36,405 nucleotides of DNA from Rhodopirellula sp. (GCA_012728855.1 JAAYEH010000373.1:1-36405); one strand, 5' to 3'. Shown: positions 7,909-15,966, counted from the stretch's first letter. Notes: a model not told the origin generated them from the letters alone. A program made the numbers and translations.

Positions 7909-7936
7909 GGGCAACGGCTTATGGGTAACGGCTTAT
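7909..7936. repeat. 14-bp tandem duplication GGGYAACGGCTTAT
   Basis: GGGCAACGGCTTAT (7909-7922) is followed directly by GGGTAACGGCTTAT (7923-7936), one mismatch. It lies 65-90 bp upstream of the DUF1559 start and could be a paired binding site or a chance slippage product. The 248-bp space around it holds no gene. Confidence 0.5.
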
Positions 7937-8000
7937 TTCGTAGCAAGTCGATTGCGAGAACTGTCCCGGAATTGTTGACTCAATTATGGGGAGGTATGGT

Positions 8001-8933
8001 ATGACTGCTCGAAGAAGATCCGGTTTTACCTTGGTGGAATTATTGGTGGTGATCGCCATTATTGGCATTTTGATCGCGCTTTTGCTGCCGGCGGTGCAGG
8101 CGGCTCGCGAAGCGGCCCGCCGTTCGCAGTGCAGCAACAATCTCAAGCAGATCGGCCTCGCTCTGCACAACTATCACGACACGCACCTCGTGTTTCCAGC
8201 CGGGCAGATACTTTGGAACAACAATGCTCCGGCCGGTTGTGGACTGGTTGGAACTACCCGTTTATTCGGCTGGCAAGTTCCTCTGCTCCCCTATATTGAA
8301 CAAGGGCCTTTGCACGACCAATTCAACTTCAGGTTGCCCACGGCGATCGATGTCTTGGGGCCGAACGCCCAACCGATGTGGACTTTCATCAATGTGTATC
8401 TGTGTCCGAGCAACATCAACTTGAAGGGAGTCAACTGGACCGGCAATACCAACCCGTATTCCTCAAGTGCCAACGAAGACAGCACTCCCACGCATTACAC
8501 GGGGATCGCGGACGACGATTGCGCAATTGAGAACTGCGCGGCCTCCGGATGGTTTGGTTGCGATACGGGCGCGACCGGAGACGGTATTTTTTTCATGGGG
8601 TCGAAGATCAAGATGCGCGACATCAAGGACGGTACGAGCAACACGATCGCCGTCGGCGAGAACGTCGGGCCGGAAACCAGCTATAACGGCAAGACGTGGG
8701 TCGCCTGGAACATGATGGACGTCAACCGCGGCATCAATTACCCCTTCCGGCTCGTTCCGCCGCTGTCGCACAACGGCTTTGCGAACAGTAATGGACCGGC
8801 GAGCTACCATCCGGGCGGCTGCCAGTTTATGCTGGCGGACGGATCGGTCCGTTTCATCTCGGAGACGGTGAATCAGACGACGCTCCTCGGTCTCGCCACA
8901 CGCAACGGTCGTGAGGTTCTGGGCGAGTTCTAG
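8001..8933 (+). CDS. DUF1559 prepilin-type protein
   Basis: A 310-aa member of the large planctomycete DUF1559 (SBP_bac_10) family. A short basic leader ending in RRSG precedes the type IV prepilin signature FTLVELLVVIAIIGILIALL, with cleavage expected between Gly and Phe. Then comes the family hallmark LLPAVQAAREAARRSQCSNN and LKQIGLALHNYHD. The C-terminus has the H-X9-DG motif (HPGGCQFMLADGSVRF). It is expected to be processed by prepilin peptidase and exported to the envelope; its function is unknown. ATG 8001 is chosen because GGGGAGG lies 6 nt upstream; an in-frame ATG at 7986 precedes that site. It is followed by a short hairpin with T-run, then a lipoprotein gene, a standard pairing in these bacteria. 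Confidence 0.93.
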   Translation: MTARRRSGFTLVELLVVIAIIGILIALLLPAVQAAREAARRSQCSNNLKQIGLALHNYHDTHLVFPAGQILWNNNAPAGCGLVGTTRLFGWQVPLLPYIEQGPLHDQFNFRLPTAIDVLGPNAQPMWTFINVYLCPSNINLKGVNWTGNTNPYSSSANEDSTPTHYTGIADDDCAIENCAASGWFGCDTGATGDGIFFMGSKIKMRDIKDGTSNTIAVGENVGPETSYNGKTWVAWNMMDVNRGINYPFRLVPPLSHNGFANSNGPASYHPGGCQFMLADGSVRFISETVNQTTLLGLATRNGREVLGEF

Positions 8934-8937
8934 TCGG

Positions 8938-8959
8938 CTCCTTGCCGGAAGGAGTTTTT
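8938..8959 (+). terminator. Short terminator-like hairpin after the DUF1559 gene
   Basis: CTCCTT (8938-8943), loop GCCGG, AAGGAG (8949-8954), then TTTTT. The stem is only 6 bp, so termination is probably partial, giving more of the pilin-like protein than of the downstream lipoprotein. Confidence 0.55.
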
Positions 8960-8975
8960 ACCCGGGAGGTAGGCT

Positions 8976-9392
8976 ATGAAGGCAGTGCTGATGCGGATGT
9001 GGGCGGTCCTCGTCGTTGGCGCGATGGCGGCGAGCGTCGGCTGCGGCGGGGGTGGCGTTGAGCGGGTGGACGTGTTTGGCGCCGTCACCTATCAGGGAGA
9101 ACCGGTGAAGGACGGCTCGATCATGTTCGTCCCGCAAGCAGAAGGCGCCACCGCCGGGACAAACATTACCGATGGCAAATACGCGGCCGAGGGCGACGGC
9201 GGCGTGCCGCCCGGGAAGTATTTCGTGAAGATCTCCTCGACGGTCGAGGACAAGGAGAACTGGGTGGAAGACGCCATGCCCATTCCGCCTTCAAAAGAAC
9301 TCCTGCCGGAAAAATACAACGCGACCACGGAACTGACCTTGGAGGTTCCGTCCGGCGCGGGAGAACTCGAACAGAACTACGATTTGCAGTGA
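8976..9392 (+). CDS. Small lipoprotein with carboxypeptidase-regulatory-like fold
   Basis: A 138-aa secreted protein. Signal peptide residues 1-22 end in a lipobox-like ASVGC followed by GGGG, so it is likely lipidated. The rest fits the transthyretin/carboxypeptidase-regulatory beta-sandwich found after DUF1559 genes in planctomycetes: VFGAVTYQGEPVKDGSIMFV, then a GKYFVKISS strand and a C-terminal YNATTELTLEVPSG. GGGAGG lies 6 nt before the ATG. It probably works in the envelope with the DUF1559 protein; the precise function is unknown. Confidence 0.85.
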   Translation: MKAVLMRMWAVLVVGAMAASVGCGGGGVERVDVFGAVTYQGEPVKDGSIMFVPQAEGATAGTNITDGKYAAEGDGGVPPGKYFVKISSTVEDKENWVEDAMPIPPSKELLPEKYNATTELTLEVPSGAGELEQNYDLQ

Positions 9393-9394
9393 TC

Positions 9395-9430
9395 GCAACC
9401 GTTCACGGAGGGCGGATGCTGGTCCATCGA
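9395..9430 (+). repeat. Degenerate copy of the GTAACCGTTCAC repeat
   Basis: GCAACCGTTCACGG, GGGCGG and CTGGTCCATCG align with 5751-5790 and 36333-36373, but the GGGGA core is reduced to GGAT. It starts 2 bp after the lipoprotein stop and ends just before the next gene. Confidence 0.4.
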
Positions 9431-9437
9431 ACCTGAT

Positions 9438-10295
9438 ATGCCGGAACCTATGCCATCGGATTCAGCGGCAGCGTCGCCTCTTCAGGAGCAGCCGTCGCCG
9501 ATCGAATCCCCACAATCCGGTTGCAAAGGGAAGGGGGCGAGTTTCGGCGTCGTCCTTTTGTGGACCGCCGTGGGAGTGTCCGTGGGGATTGCCGCCGCAT
9601 GGCCGATGGGGTGGGCTTCGACCTTTTTTCGCGCCGGCCCTTTGCCCCAAGAATTGATGAGGCGTATGCCGGCCGATCCATTCGCTTCCCTCCCCCCGGA
9701 GGTTTTCGCCGAAATCGTTGCTCACCAGCGCGTGGCCCTGTTGCGCAACACGGCGTTGGCGTTCGGGATCTGCGGCGCGATGAGTTTGACCGCGTTCGGA
9801 CTGCTCTACAGTTTGTCTTTACGAAGCTGGCACCGCGTATTCCGCGCGCTGGCGGGCTGCCCGGTGGTCGGCGCCGTCGGCGGAGCGTTGGGGGGCGCTT
9901 TGGCCGTGATGCTCGAAAGCCGGCTGAGGAATTCCGGCGTTTCCGATCCGGTCGTTTGGATGGGCCTTTCGCTGGCGGTTGCGTGGGCAGCGCCGGCCGT
10001 AGGTTGCGGCATCTTGGCGGCATGGGTGACCTGGGATCGTCGCGTTTTGTGCAGTGCCGCTCGCGCAGCCGTTGCGGCCGAATTGATCGCAGCCGTTCTG
10101 TTCGTGCCCACCGCCATGATCCTTTTCCCGCTAGAACGGCTCGACCGGCTCATTCTCCCCTCGTTTGCCCTCCGCGCCTATGGTGTTTCCTTGGCGACGG
10201 GACTCTTGGCACTGGCCTTGGGTCGATCCCTCGTTCGGCATAAGCGAGTCCACGGACCTTTCGATTGCTTGAAATCCAACGCCCGTTGTCGTTAA
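9438..10295 (+). CDS. Hypothetical multi-pass membrane protein
   Basis: A 285-aa protein that I do not recognise. A ~32-residue Pro/Ser-rich cytoplasmic or linker segment precedes about six hydrophobic helices (roughly 35-55, 95-120, 135-155, 170-195, 205-230, 240-260), several with small-residue runs such as GAVGGALGGALAV. The C-terminus is basic. There are no enzyme motifs and no clear transporter signature. The ATG at 9438 has a poor ribosome site; ATG 9450 is an alternative. It lies 45 bp after the lipoprotein and may share its transcript. Pattern and length suggest a planctomycete-specific membrane protein. Confidence 0.7.
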   Translation: MPEPMPSDSAAASPLQEQPSPIESPQSGCKGKGASFGVVLLWTAVGVSVGIAAAWPMGWASTFFRAGPLPQELMRRMPADPFASLPPEVFAEIVAHQRVALLRNTALAFGICGAMSLTAFGLLYSLSLRSWHRVFRALAGCPVVGAVGGALGGALAVMLESRLRNSGVSDPVVWMGLSLAVAWAAPAVGCGILAAWVTWDRRVLCSAARAAVAAELIAAVLFVPTAMILFPLERLDRLILPSFALRAYGVSLATGLLALALGRSLVRHKRVHGPFDCLKSNARCR

Positions 10296-10591
10296 GTCAG
10301 GTTTTCCGCTGGGGCATTTCTTCAACCGCCCGCCACCTTCCCTCCCCATCGCCATGTTGTTCTGCTTCAAATACTGGGCGATCACCACTTCAACGCGACG
10401 GCTCTGCCGGTGTCAACGACCCGGCGTGCGTCCAACGGGGGACAACCTCTAGGCGCGGATTGGGCCGACCATCTGGCTTTCGGCGCGCCAACTCGCTAAC
10501 GTGGTAGCCTGATCTCGCTTGCTGTCGGATCGTCGCGGTCAGCGAGCAGCAAGCGTAGTCTACCTCAGTTTTTCCATTGAGGAGGTGTTCG
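10296..10591. other. Intergenic region with a leader hairpin
   Basis: There is no credible gene. The only structure is CGCTTGCTG (10516-10524) pairing with CAGCAAGCG (10547-10555), with a short T-run at about 10566-10570, directly upstream of the Spy-like gene's ribosome site. It could be part of that gene's 5' leader. Confidence 0.4.
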
Positions 10592-11092
10592 ATGAAGATG
10601 GGACGTCAGTGGTTGTTGTTGGTCATGGTCTTGCTGATTGCCTGCCCGATCTTGGCGGCCGAGAAGAAGAGCGAGAAGAAGGCCGCCAAAAAGGGCCCGC
10701 CGAAATGCCCCGCCGAGCAGCGAATCGAGCAGTGGACGACGGGGCTGTCGCTCACCGACGAGCAAAAGGCGAAGCTCGCCCCGGTCAAGAAGGAGTTCGG
10801 TCCGAAATTGGCGGAACTGATGAAGCAGCGTCAAGCCATTTATACGCCGGAGCAGATAGCGGCCATGGCCGAAGCCCGCAAGGCAGCCGCAAAGGAAGGC
10901 AAGAAGGGCCGGGATCTCTACCAGGCCGCCAATGCCGCTGTCACGCCGAACGACGAACAGGCCGCGAAGCTCGCCGAGGTCCGAAAGGAGATCGGCAAGC
11001 TTGAGAAGGATCTCCGCGCAGCGATGATGGACGTGCTCACGCCGGAGCAGAAAGCGGAAATCAAGACGGCCGCCAAGAAACCCGCCAACTAA
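10592..11092 (+). CDS. Periplasmic Spy/CpxP-like helical protein (LTxxQ motif)
   Basis: A 166-aa secreted protein. A signal peptide (MKMGRQWLLLVMVLLIACPI, cut after LAA) is followed by a Lys-rich stretch and long amphipathic helices. Two motifs of the LTxxQ type characteristic of Spy/CpxP chaperone relatives occur: LSLTDEQKAKL (about residue 48) and LTPEQKAEI near the C-terminus. A central TPEQIAAMAEARKAA is similar. Spy-like proteins act as ATP-independent periplasmic chaperones or metal/envelope-stress sensors; here the role is inferred only from motif and topology. The start at 10592 has GAGGAGG 6 nt upstream. A strong terminator follows, so it is monocistronic. Confidence 0.75.
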   Translation: MKMGRQWLLLVMVLLIACPILAAEKKSEKKAAKKGPPKCPAEQRIEQWTTGLSLTDEQKAKLAPVKKEFGPKLAELMKQRQAIYTPEQIAAMAEARKAAAKEGKKGRDLYQAANAAVTPNDEQAAKLAEVRKEIGKLEKDLRAAMMDVLTPEQKAEIKTAAKKPAN

Positions 11093-11117
11093 GACATTCG
11101 CTGAGCGTCTTGATTCA

Positions 11118-11155
11118 GGGGCCGTCGCCGGCAGAGCCGGCGCGGCCCTCGTTTT
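11118..11155 (+). terminator. Rho-independent terminator of the Spy-like gene
   Basis: GGGCCG-t-CGCCGGC, loop AGA, GCCGGCG-CGGCCC (13 bp with one bulged T), then TCGTTTT. It is correctly placed 26 bp after the stop codon. Confidence 0.8.
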
Positions 11156-11170
11156 GAATTGGGCCATCCT

Positions 11171-11232
11171 GGAGGGGACACCATACCCATTTCCGCCGCT
11201 CGTTAGCGCAAATTAAGTAGGGTGTCCCCTCC
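11171..11232. repeat. Inverted repeat with GGAGGGGACACC arms
   Basis: GGAGGGGACACC (11171-11182) and GGTGTCCCCTCC (11221-11232) are perfect 12-bp arms around 38 nt that contain a smaller GCTCGTTAGC palindrome. It sits between the Spy-like terminator and the stop codon of the SEFIR/TIR gene. It resembles the GGGGACACC-type palindromes dispersed in planctomycete genomes. Confidence 0.65.
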
Positions 11233-11249
11233 CCGAATTTCCCCGCCCG

Positions 11250-12647
11250 CTAATACTCTGGAAACAGAGCGCCGGGGATCTCGGCGCCGTAGCCGTCGAG
11301 CAACCGCCCGGCTGGAGGAACGTGCATCGACGGGAAAACCTCCAGGATCTCCCCAATGCTGGCGCCGCGCAATTCCGGGTTGGGATGAAGACAGCCGGCG
11401 AGGAAATTGGTGAGCATCTCGTTGATGAAGACGGCATCCGTTGAATCGCTGATGGCTCCGGCCAGCTTCGCATCGATCTTCATGGCGCTCATGCGCGCGA
11501 CGGCATCCGACAGCGCGGCCCGAATCGCCTGGTGCCGGCCCGGATTCTCGGCCACGACACCAAAGCGCGCGGCGTTCGGCACGAACTCCAGGCAGCGGCG
11601 GGACACGACCGGAAAGCCGCAAATCAACTGGAAAGTGAGATTGGCCAGTTGATAGATATCCTGCTGAACGGACGCGGGCTCGCCGGCAAAGCGTTCCGGG
11701 GGCGTGATGAGCGGGAAGCCATCGACGGATTCATCCTTGGCGCCTAGCGGCCGCGCAAACTCGAAGTCAACGATCTTGCAGAGCGTTCGCTGCGGGTTGA
11801 GCCTGATGGCCCGCGGAGCCAGCCCGCTATGTACGACGCCCGCTTGGTGCAGTTCATACAGGGCCATCGCAACCTGGTAGCCGATGCATAATGCACCGGT
11901 GGGGTGCGTGGTCCGGTTTCGATGCAGCGGAACGTCGAGCGTCGTGCCCGGAAACTTCTCGGTCACCAGGTAATACGCGCCGTCGGGGTTGATGTACGTA
12001 TCGCGGACATTCAAGAGAAACGGGCTGTGCGCCATGGAACGGCCCTTCACCACCCGCTCAAACAGGGTGAACCGCTCGCCTTGAAGGCCCCCCTGTCCCG
12101 CCGTCGGCACCTGGTAGATTTCGACCGGCGCGTCGTTCAGCGGATCGAATCCGTCGAAGATGCGAGCGAGGCCGCGCTGCTCGATGAGCTGATCCACGCG
12201 GTAGCGTCCGGCCAACACCCGCGATTCGTTCAGGTGCCCTTCCAGCCCCAGCTCGGTGACGATCTGGTCGATGTCCGACGGCTTTGCGCACTTCAACCGA
12301 TCGAAGGGCGGGATGGGCGAACTGTCGTCCAGCAGCACCGGAATGATCCGAAAATCGGGGCGGCGGCTGCGCTCGCCAAGCGCGCTGCTGACCTCAAAGC
12401 GCACGCCTTCCCCCGGGCCGCTTTGCTGCTGCAAGGCTTCATGGTAATCTCGGCTCAACAGGATGATCAGCGCGTCCACCGTGCCGATTGTCTCTTCCAT
12501 GAACGATTTGATGTCTTCCCCGAAAAAGAGACTGCGCTGGTCGATGATCACTTCGATGGAGAAGAAACGAAGCCGCGCCGCCAAGTCCCGCACCAGATCG
12601 AACCGGGGGCGATCCTTATAACGATAGGAGATGAAGACTCTTTTCAC
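11250..12647 (-). CDS. SEFIR/TIR domain fused to a protein pseudokinase
   Basis: A 465-aa two-domain protein. Residues 1-125 form a SEFIR/TIR (STIR) domain: KRVFISYRYKD, a GEDIKSFMEETI helix, ALIILLSRDYHEA, and GEGVRFEVSSALGER with Glu85 in the position of the NADase glutamate, then FRIIPVLLDDSSPIP. Residues 145-450 follow a Ser/Thr kinase fold but lack catalysis: the VAIK lysine is replaced (VEIYQV), HRDLKPxN is HSGLAPRA (273-280), and DFG is DFE (294-296). The PPE and DIYQLA structural motifs remain. Known STIR proteins are signalling or NAD-degrading immune effectors; here the pseudokinase may sense or scaffold. GTG 12647 is chosen because GAGG precedes it by 5 nt; an ATG at 12728 would add 27 unlikely residues. 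It stands alone among repeats and decayed genes. Confidence 0.85.
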   Translation of the reverse strand: MKRVFISYRYKDRPRFDLVRDLAARLRFFSIEVIIDQRSLFFGEDIKSFMEETIGTVDALIILLSRDYHEALQQQSGPGEGVRFEVSSALGERSRRPDFRIIPVLLDDSSPIPPFDRLKCAKPSDIDQIVTELGLEGHLNESRVLAGRYRVDQLIEQRGLARIFDGFDPLNDAPVEIYQVPTAGQGGLQGERFTLFERVVKGRSMAHSPFLLNVRDTYINPDGAYYLVTEKFPGTTLDVPLHRNRTTHPTGALCIGYQVAMALYELHQAGVVHSGLAPRAIRLNPQRTLCKIVDFEFARPLGAKDESVDGFPLITPPERFAGEPASVQQDIYQLANLTFQLICGFPVVSRRCLEFVPNAARFGVVAENPGRHQAIRAALSDAVARMSAMKIDAKLAGAISDSTDAVFINEMLTNFLAGCLHPNPELRGASIGEILEVFPSMHVPPAGRLLDGYGAEIPGALFPEY

Positions 12648-13087
12648 GCGATCCTCAAATCGGCGTATAGGCAGCGGAACGGCGCATGGCCCGTGGATAG
12701 AGCAGATCTTCAGCGGTCCAGTGAGCATATCCTACTGAGTCGGTTCCTTTCCCGCAATCGGCACAAAGATCCGGCGAACAGGGATCATTGATCTTCTATA
12801 GCGAGTAGCGCACTTCGTCACCCGCTGACCCAACCCACGCCGCCGGCCGGGATGGATATTCAACCCCACCCGCGGCTGGTTGGCGATTTTCCCACAACGC
12901 GCCGATCGAAGCGGGCGCCCATCACTGCCTGCCGGCCCTGATGGCCGCACGGGCCATTGACAATGGCCGCCGGCAGATTTTCGATGCGGAGAAACGCGAG
13001 ATCCGCGCAGGCCAATCGACGGGTCAGCCGGACCAACGCAATAGGTGCAATATGGCCCAGACAGCGCTCTGGGTTCTGCTGGCGGCT

Positions 13088-13335
13088 TGACTCTTTGGCA
13101 ATACCGAAGGCGGCGATTGGCACTTGCTGGCAGCGGGCGACAGCATCGTTAACGACACGATGCGATCCGGATGCGTGGCGAAGCTGCAGGAAGCCTACCC
13201 GAAAGCCAAGTTCCGAGAGGCAGTCTGCGTGCGGGGCGGAGGTGGCTACCAGCATTACAGGGAAGATGGCCGCATCGCCCGCAACGTCGTCCCGCGCCAG
13301 ACCCTAGCTGGTCTTCATCGGCCGTTTCAGAGGCT
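13088..13335 (+). pseudogene. Fragment of SGNH/GDSL-type hydrolase
   Basis: The frame starting near 13097 reads GNTEGGDWHLLAAGDSIVND and then VRGGGGYQHYREDGRIARNV, matching the block I with catalytic Ser (GDSI) and following helix of planctomycete SGNH hydrolases. Beyond NVVPR the frame is lost: the expected DLVFIGGISEAIR appears split between frames around 13300-13335, with at least two small indels, and a dispersed repeat begins at 13340. No start codon or upstream domain is intact. Another open stretch just upstream (12880-13087, ending NMAQTALWVLLAA) may be an unrelated remnant that I do not recognise. Confidence 0.6.
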
Positions 13336-13339
13336 ATCC

Positions 13340-13420
13340 GGAAACGGGGACTGGCTCCGAGCCACAAATCCGCGGACACGTCAGAAATATGCCTTGGTGA
13401 GGTGCCTGTCCCCGTTCTTG
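13340..13420 (+). repeat. Long-hairpin repeat, copy A
   Basis: Left core AACGGGGACTGGCTCC (13343-13358) and right core GGTGCCTGTCCCCGTT (13401-13416) enclose 42 nt. The cores pair with the same two T-T mismatches as the other copies. The outer arms do not pair here (left AGGCTATCCG, right TTGAACCACAG), unlike copies B, C1 and D, so this copy is decayed or chimeric. Its left edge cuts the SGNH remnant. Confidence 0.75.
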
Positions 13421-13818
13421 AACCACAGGTCTGCACAGCAAGCTTGTTGCGTCCCTGCCCACGGTTTGCGGCGGAGTCTCCAGCCGCTGCCAGTCGGCGG
13501 TCCTCCCGCCCGGAAGCGCGTGGTGCCCAAACGTTCTCCGATTTGAGAAATCGCGAACTTGGGCACCACAGGTACCCTGGGTGGCAAGGGGCTTCGCGAA
13601 ACTGGAAAAACGCCATCGTTGACCGCTACATTTTCTGCGGAAAACTCCTCCTAACCTCTCGCAATATATGCAGTTAGCTTCTCCGCGCCGCGGCACGCGA
13701 TAATGGACGAGAATCCTCACTCGACACGGCTATTTGTCCAAGAGTTGGATCATTCGCAATCATTGACATGGAGTGGTGCATGGCCTAGCATAAGTTGGGG
13801 AGTCGATGGAGAAAAGCC
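13421..13818. other. Gene-free stretch before Uma2
   Basis: I see no intact gene, RNA gene or clear repeat here. Short open frames have no recognisable similarity to each other or to known motifs. It is probably decayed sequence. Confidence 0.4.
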
Positions 13819-14442
13819 ATGTCCGTGTCTGACGAAGCGAAGGGCCTGATGCCGGGAACCGACGCTGCAATTCCCGGCGATTTCGTATGCCGGCTATCCG
13901 TCGAGCAGTACCACCAGATGGCGCGAGCGGGAATCCTTTCGGAAGATTCTCCCCTGGAACTGCTCGATGGATGGTTGGTGCCGAAGATGACGAAGAATCC
14001 CCCGCACAGTGTTGTCACGGATCGCGTCCGCAGGGCACTAGAGCAGACGCTGCCAGCCGGATGGCTCGTCCGGTCGCAGGAACCGATCACGCTTTCGGCG
14101 AGCGAGCCGGAACCGGATGTGGCCGTGGTTCGAGGGGAACTCGACGATTACCTGGAGCGTCATCCGGAGCCGCACGAGGTCGCGCTGGTCGTGGAAGTAT
14201 CGGACATTAGCCTTCGGCGCGATCGCACCACGAAGAAACGTCTCTATGCCGAAGCGGGCATCCCGCTGTATTGGATCGTAAACCTCCTCGATCGCCACAT
14301 TGAAGTCTACGGCGATCCCTCGGGCCCCGGCGAGTCGCCCGATTATCGCGCTCGCCGCGACTTTGCTGCCACCGACGCGATTCCCGTTGTTATCGATGGC
14401 CGGTCCATCGGAGAGGTGGCGGCGCGCGAGATCCTGCGGTAA
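13819..14442 (+). CDS. Uma2-family (DUF820) PD-(D/E)xK nuclease-like protein
   Basis: A 207-aa protein. The N-terminal RLSVEQYHQMARAGILSEDS and LELLDGWLVPKM are the usual Uma2 opening with an acidic residue of the active site. The catalytic core shows EPDVAVVRGE (Asp), VALVVEVSD (Glu of the ExK-like motif), and TTKKRLYAEAGIPLYWIVNL with the conserved Lys and Tyr-Trp. The family is restriction-endonuclease-fold, often in many copies in cyanobacteria and planctomycetes; function is undetermined, with mobile-element or defence roles suggested. ATG 13819 is preferred over an upstream TTG (13795) because GGAG lies 7 nt before it. It converges with gltD. Confidence 0.88.
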   Translation: MSVSDEAKGLMPGTDAAIPGDFVCRLSVEQYHQMARAGILSEDSPLELLDGWLVPKMTKNPPHSVVTDRVRRALEQTLPAGWLVRSQEPITLSASEPEPDVAVVRGELDDYLERHPEPHEVALVVEVSDISLRRDRTTKKRLYAEAGIPLYWIVNLLDRHIEVYGDPSGPGESPDYRARRDFAATDAIPVVIDGRSIGEVAAREILR

Positions 14443-14523
14443 GTGCAAACCAATCGCCAACCCGCGAGGAACCAAGGCGCGACAAGCAGTACGTCTCGCC
14501 TTATCAGCCTCTTGGCCTATGTT

Positions 14524-15966
14524 TCAGCCCCGCGCGCTTGCGCCCTTCAGCAGCCACCGGTCGATGGCGCGTGCGGCCAGGCGGCCTTCATTGATGGCAT
14601 GGACCACCAGCGAAGCGCCGCGAACCGTATCGCCGGCGGCGAAGATGCCGTCGTCGGTGGTCATCCAGTCGCGGACGACGACGTTGCCGCGTCCGTTGGT
14701 CTGTATGCCCAACTGCTCGATCAGTCCCTTGTGGACGACATGCAGAAATCCCATCGCCACCAAGACCAGGTCGGCCTTGAGCATAAAATCGCTGCCGGCG
14801 CGCGGGGCCATCTGCCAACCCTTCTCACCGCAAGTCCAATCGACCTCGCAGGCATGAAGTTCCGTCACCGTGCCGTCGCTGCCGGACAACGCCTTCGTCA
14901 ACACGCCCCAGCGCCGCCGGCAGCCTTCCTCGTGGGAACTGGAGGTTCGCATGATCACCGGCCACATCGGCCAGGGAGTCTGCGGGTTCTTTGCTTCCGG
15001 CGGTTTGGGGAGGATCTCCAGTTGCGTGACCGACCGGGCACCCTGCCGGGTCGAGGTTCCCACGCAGTCGCTGCCGGTGTCGCCGCCGCCAATCACAACC
15101 ACGTGCTTGTCGGTGGCGAGGATTTCGGGCTGCGCCAAGGAAGCGATCGAATCACCGGCGACGCGGCGGTTTTGCTGCGGCAGGAAGTCCATCGCGTAGT
15201 GGATCCCCTTGAGATCCTTGCCGGGAACCTCTAGCGGCCGTGGTTGGCCGGCGCCCATCGAGAGGCAGACGGCGTCGAAGATCTTGCGGAGATAGCGGCC
15301 TGAGACGTCGGCGCCGACATTCACGCCCGGCTCGAACTTGGTTCCCTCGGCCACCATCTGCTCGAGGCGGCGGTCCATGATCCGTTTCTGCATCTTGAAA
15401 TCCGGGATGCCGTAGCGAAGCAGGCCTCCCATCCGGTCGTCCTTTTCAAAGACGACCACCTCGTGGCCGGCCCGCGTAAGCTGCTGAGCGACCGCCAGAC
15501 CCGCCGGCCCGGACCCGACCACCGCCACGCGTTTGCCGGTTCGCCGCGCCGGCCGCACCGGCTTGATCCAACCCTCCTTGAACGCCCGTTCCGCGATCTG
15601 AAACTCGATATGCTTGATGTTCACCGGATCGTCGTTGATGGCCAGCGTGCAGGCGGCTTCGCAGGGGGCCGGGCAGACGCGTCCGGTCACCTCGGGGAAA
15701 TTGTTGGTCGAATGCAGGTTTTCGGCCGCTTCGCGCCAGCGTCCACGGTAGACCAAATCGTTGAATTCGGGTATGCGGTTCTTCACCGGGCAGCCCGCCC
15801 CGTGGCAGAACGGGATACCGCAGTCCATGCATCGCGCGGCCTGCTCGTTAAGCGTTTTGTCGACCAGGGGGCGGTCGATCTCGTACCAGTCCTTGATCCG
15901 CTCCTCGACGCGGCGGTGACCGATCTCAACGCGGGAAAACTGAAGAAATCCGGTGGGGCTAGCCAT
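14524..15966 (-). CDS. gltD: Glutamate synthase (NADPH) small subunit
   Basis: A 480-aa flavoprotein that passes electrons from NADPH via FAD and Fe-S centres to the large subunit for reductive synthesis of glutamate from 2-oxoglutarate and glutamine. The N-terminal ferredoxin-like region has CMDCGIPFCHG, then GCPVKN, and CPAPCEAAC. The FAD-binding GxGxxG is VAVVGSGPAGLAVAQQ and the NADPH-binding one is VVVIGGGDTGSDC. The C-terminal FAD motif is GIFAAGDTVRGASLV. Length is normal (about 470-490). Its ATG overlaps the gltB stop by 8 nt (ATGGCTAG), implying tight coupling and 1:1 production. It is the end of the gltBD operon. Confidence 0.97.
   Translation of the reverse strand: MASPTGFLQFSRVEIGHRRVEERIKDWYEIDRPLVDKTLNEQAARCMDCGIPFCHGAGCPVKNRIPEFNDLVYRGRWREAAENLHSTNNFPEVTGRVCPAPCEAACTLAINDDPVNIKHIEFQIAERAFKEGWIKPVRPARRTGKRVAVVGSGPAGLAVAQQLTRAGHEVVVFEKDDRMGGLLRYGIPDFKMQKRIMDRRLEQMVAEGTKFEPGVNVGADVSGRYLRKIFDAVCLSMGAGQPRPLEVPGKDLKGIHYAMDFLPQQNRRVAGDSIASLAQPEILATDKHVVVIGGGDTGSDCVGTSTRQGARSVTQLEILPKPPEAKNPQTPWPMWPVIMRTSSSHEEGCRRRWGVLTKALSGSDGTVTELHACEVDWTCGEKGWQMAPRAGSDFMLKADLVLVAMGFLHVVHKGLIEQLGIQTNGRGNVVVRDWMTTDDGIFAAGDTVRGASLVVHAINEGRLAARAIDRWLLKGASARG

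Noticed and set aside
11250..12647. Active Ser/Thr kinase
   Set aside because: VAIK lysine, HRD aspartate and the catalytic-loop Lys and Asn are all replaced; only structural motifs remain.
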